Source: Acidobacteriota bacterium (lineage in GTDB: Bacteria > Acidobacteriota > Terriglobia > Acidiferrales > UBA7541). Taken from it: a DNA stretch of 35,936 nucleotides. The DNA is taken from contig JAKBLM010000044.1 in the NCBI GenBank assembly GCA_021832085.1, forward strand, positions 1 to 35,936, read 5' to 3'. The notes beneath the pieces were generated by a model. It was not told where the DNA came from and ran no database searches. It worked only from the letters and a program-made list of their open reading frames with translations. The position numbers and the translations under genes were made by a program. Within the stretch, counting starts at the first letter, position 1. Each line of letters begins with the position of its first letter. Below are positions 34,959 through 35,936 of this stretch, piece by piece.

Positions 34959-35495
34959 TTAGAGGTTGGCGGCGGCGGGTGACTCGTCTAAAGCTGGTTT
35001 CTCCTCCGGGGGTTGAGTTTCTGGCTTGGGCCCGAGGCCGAGGATGGCGCCCAATGCCCCCCAGGGATCAGCCCGGGCGTCAGCTTGAGCCGCGGCCCCG
35101 CCGAATAGCTCTGTGTCGGCAGCAATTATCCTGAGGGCGTCTTCGAATACGTTGGTAAAGTCGAGATCGAAGGAGCGAGCGAGGCTGTCGAGGTCCTCCA
35201 CGATCCAGTCCAAGAGTTGGCCGGCGGCCTCGGCGTAATCCGGTTCGGGTTTGTGAAGCCGGGCCGTGTCCGACACAAAGAGAGCGAGGACGTCTTTGAA
35301 CACCGCCTGAACCTCGATTCCGAACGCCGAGGCAGTAATCTCAAGGTCTTCCTCCAACCACATGTAGGCGATGTCCCCGATGGCATCCACATAGCGGGGA
35401 TTGGGCTCACGGCCCGGAGAGGTGCTGAAGGGCGGACGGTCGTGTGGTCCGTCTTGATTCTTATATTGCAGAGATTCGCCAGGTTCGCGGGACAT
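34959..35495 (-). CDS. Acidic protein with two tandem ~44-aa repeats, unknown function
   Basis: ATG 35495 follows GGGAGGAAA by about 10 nt; a GTG at 35516 overlaps that box and is less likely. The roughly 178-aa product is cytosolic by appearance, with no signal or membrane helix. Two repeats follow a disordered N-terminus: DAIGDIAYMWLEEDLEITAS...VFKDVLALFVSDTARL (about 38-80) and EAAGQLLDWIVEDLDSLARS...VFEDALRIIAADTELF (about 88-132). They share A-G, W, EDL, A-x-x-F, VF-D-L and DT. Each looks like two amphipathic helices. The C-terminus is Pro/Ala/Glu-rich. No family is recognised. Confidence 0.6.
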   Translation of the reverse strand: MSREPGESLQYKNQDGPHDRPPFSTSPGREPNPRYVDAIGDIAYMWLEEDLEITASAFGIEVQAVFKDVLALFVSDTARLHKPEPDYAEAAGQLLDWIVEDLDSLARSFDLDFTNVFEDALRIIAADTELFGGAAAQADARADPWGALGAILGLGPKPETQPPEEKPALDESPAAANL

Positions 35496-35516
35496 TGAAT
35501 TCGCGTTTCCTCCCAC

Positions 35517-35880
35517 TCAAAATTCCCAACCCGAGTGGAGCGAGTTTGGCGTAGACTACATCTCCCCATAAACCGCAAGAGTATTTTCCCTGCAAGAAGT
35601 TCCTGATCAGTAAATAGTGCGGTACCGTGCCGTAGGTACTGGGCGTAGCCTCTTGCCTTTCCGCGAAAGCCCGGCCGGCTGCTGGGACCGGTTGGTATGG
35701 GTCTGCGCGGGGGCAGTCGGCTGCGCTCCCTCGCAAGTCTCAGACCCCGCTGGCGCGACCTGTCGTTCATCCGACCGGACCTGGGTGGACCTCGTCCTGA
35801 GGGGGCTGCGGAAGTTGTGTCCGTCAAGTTCAGCAAATTGGGTCTGACGTTTTCTTTGTCGGCCGCTGATTTCGCGAAGG
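35517..35880. other. Intergenic region to the window end, no supported gene
   Basis: Open frames here have no ribosome binding site and unlikely compositions. The part next to 35517 should hold the minus-strand promoter of the repeat-protein gene, but I could not find a convincing -35/-10 pair. No tRNA fold was found. Confidence 0.4.
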
Positions 35881-35935
35881 GCCTGCAGCCCGGTTCGAAA
35901 CGCCGGGGGGTGGCGTTTCGAACCGGGCTGCAGGC
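35881..35935. repeat. Perfect 24-bp inverted repeat with 7-nt loop at the window end
   Basis: Positions 35881-35904 are the exact reverse complement of 35912-35935, separated by GGGGGGT. The arms contain the hexamers CTGCAG and TTCGAA. It ends one base before the window edge. It could be a strong terminator, a mobile-element end or an assembly fold-back at a contig end. Confidence 0.85.
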
Positions 35936-35936
35936 G

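Noticed and set aside
35885..35925. tRNA suggested by GGTTCGAA near the window end
   Set aside because: The sequence is part of a perfect inverted repeat. No acceptor, D or anticodon stems can be drawn around it.

Overview
This is a GC-rich, gene-dense bacterial chromosome segment. It most resembles a soil Acidobacteriota genome. That assignment is an inference from several points: two large secreted BNR/sortilin-type propeller proteins beside a secreted S10 carboxypeptidase, short dispersed stem-loop repeats ending in CTACA, and a kinase remnant with the LGGxGM..VYKAED opening common in acidobacterial Ser/Thr kinases. No rRNA, tRNA, CRISPR array or intact insertion sequence was found.

Layout. 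Positions 1-27 hold the start of a minus-strand gene that leaves the window. From 0.5 to 6.8 kb a collinear plus-strand housekeeping run encodes a gamma-glutamyltransferase lipoprotein, a xylose-isomerase-like TIM-barrel protein, AsnRS, arginase and D-Ala-D-Ala ligase. From 6.9 to 10.8 kb a tight tetR-hlyD-ABC ATPase-ABC permease operon sits behind a promoter overlapped by a perfect 22-bp palindrome, which suggests an autorepressed efflux module. From 11.1 to 14.15 kb a minus-strand signalling group holds a 43-aa one-helix membrane peptide, a soluble PAS-type histidine kinase and an FHA-GAF-SpoIIE phosphatase; the last two genes overlap by 104 bp. From 14.35 to 20.4 kb minus-strand genes encode exported proteins: a BNR propeller protein, an S10 carboxypeptidase and an unknown secreted protein with two palindromes next to its start.

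The most interesting part lies at 20.5-25.8 kb. An NtrC-type sigma-54 activator is divergent from a full-length class II lanthipeptide synthetase (LanM). A -24/-12-like site lies in the divergent region. Right behind LanM, with its own Shine-Dalgarno sequence and a candidate promoter, is a 63-aa precursor. Its leader is of the mersacidin/lichenicidin type and its core, LQYSLTCTKLECSNYIGCQ, can form three consecutive non-overlapping thioether rings. No dedicated LanT transporter/protease or immunity gene is visible. The 3' flank carries nested inverted repeats and a decayed Ser/Thr kinase fragment, consistent with a recombination scar.

From 26.4 to 31.8 kb the minus strand encodes a Ser-rich glycine-zipper lipoprotein, a second BNR propeller protein and an outer-membrane protein combining a beta-rich domain, two PKD-like domains and OmpA. 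A divergent glycine oxidase (thiO) follows. The last 3 kb is sparse: a lipoprotein, a small coiled-coil protein and an acidic protein made of two tandem repeats, none recognised. The window ends in a perfect 24-bp inverted repeat that may be a real element or a contig-end artefact.
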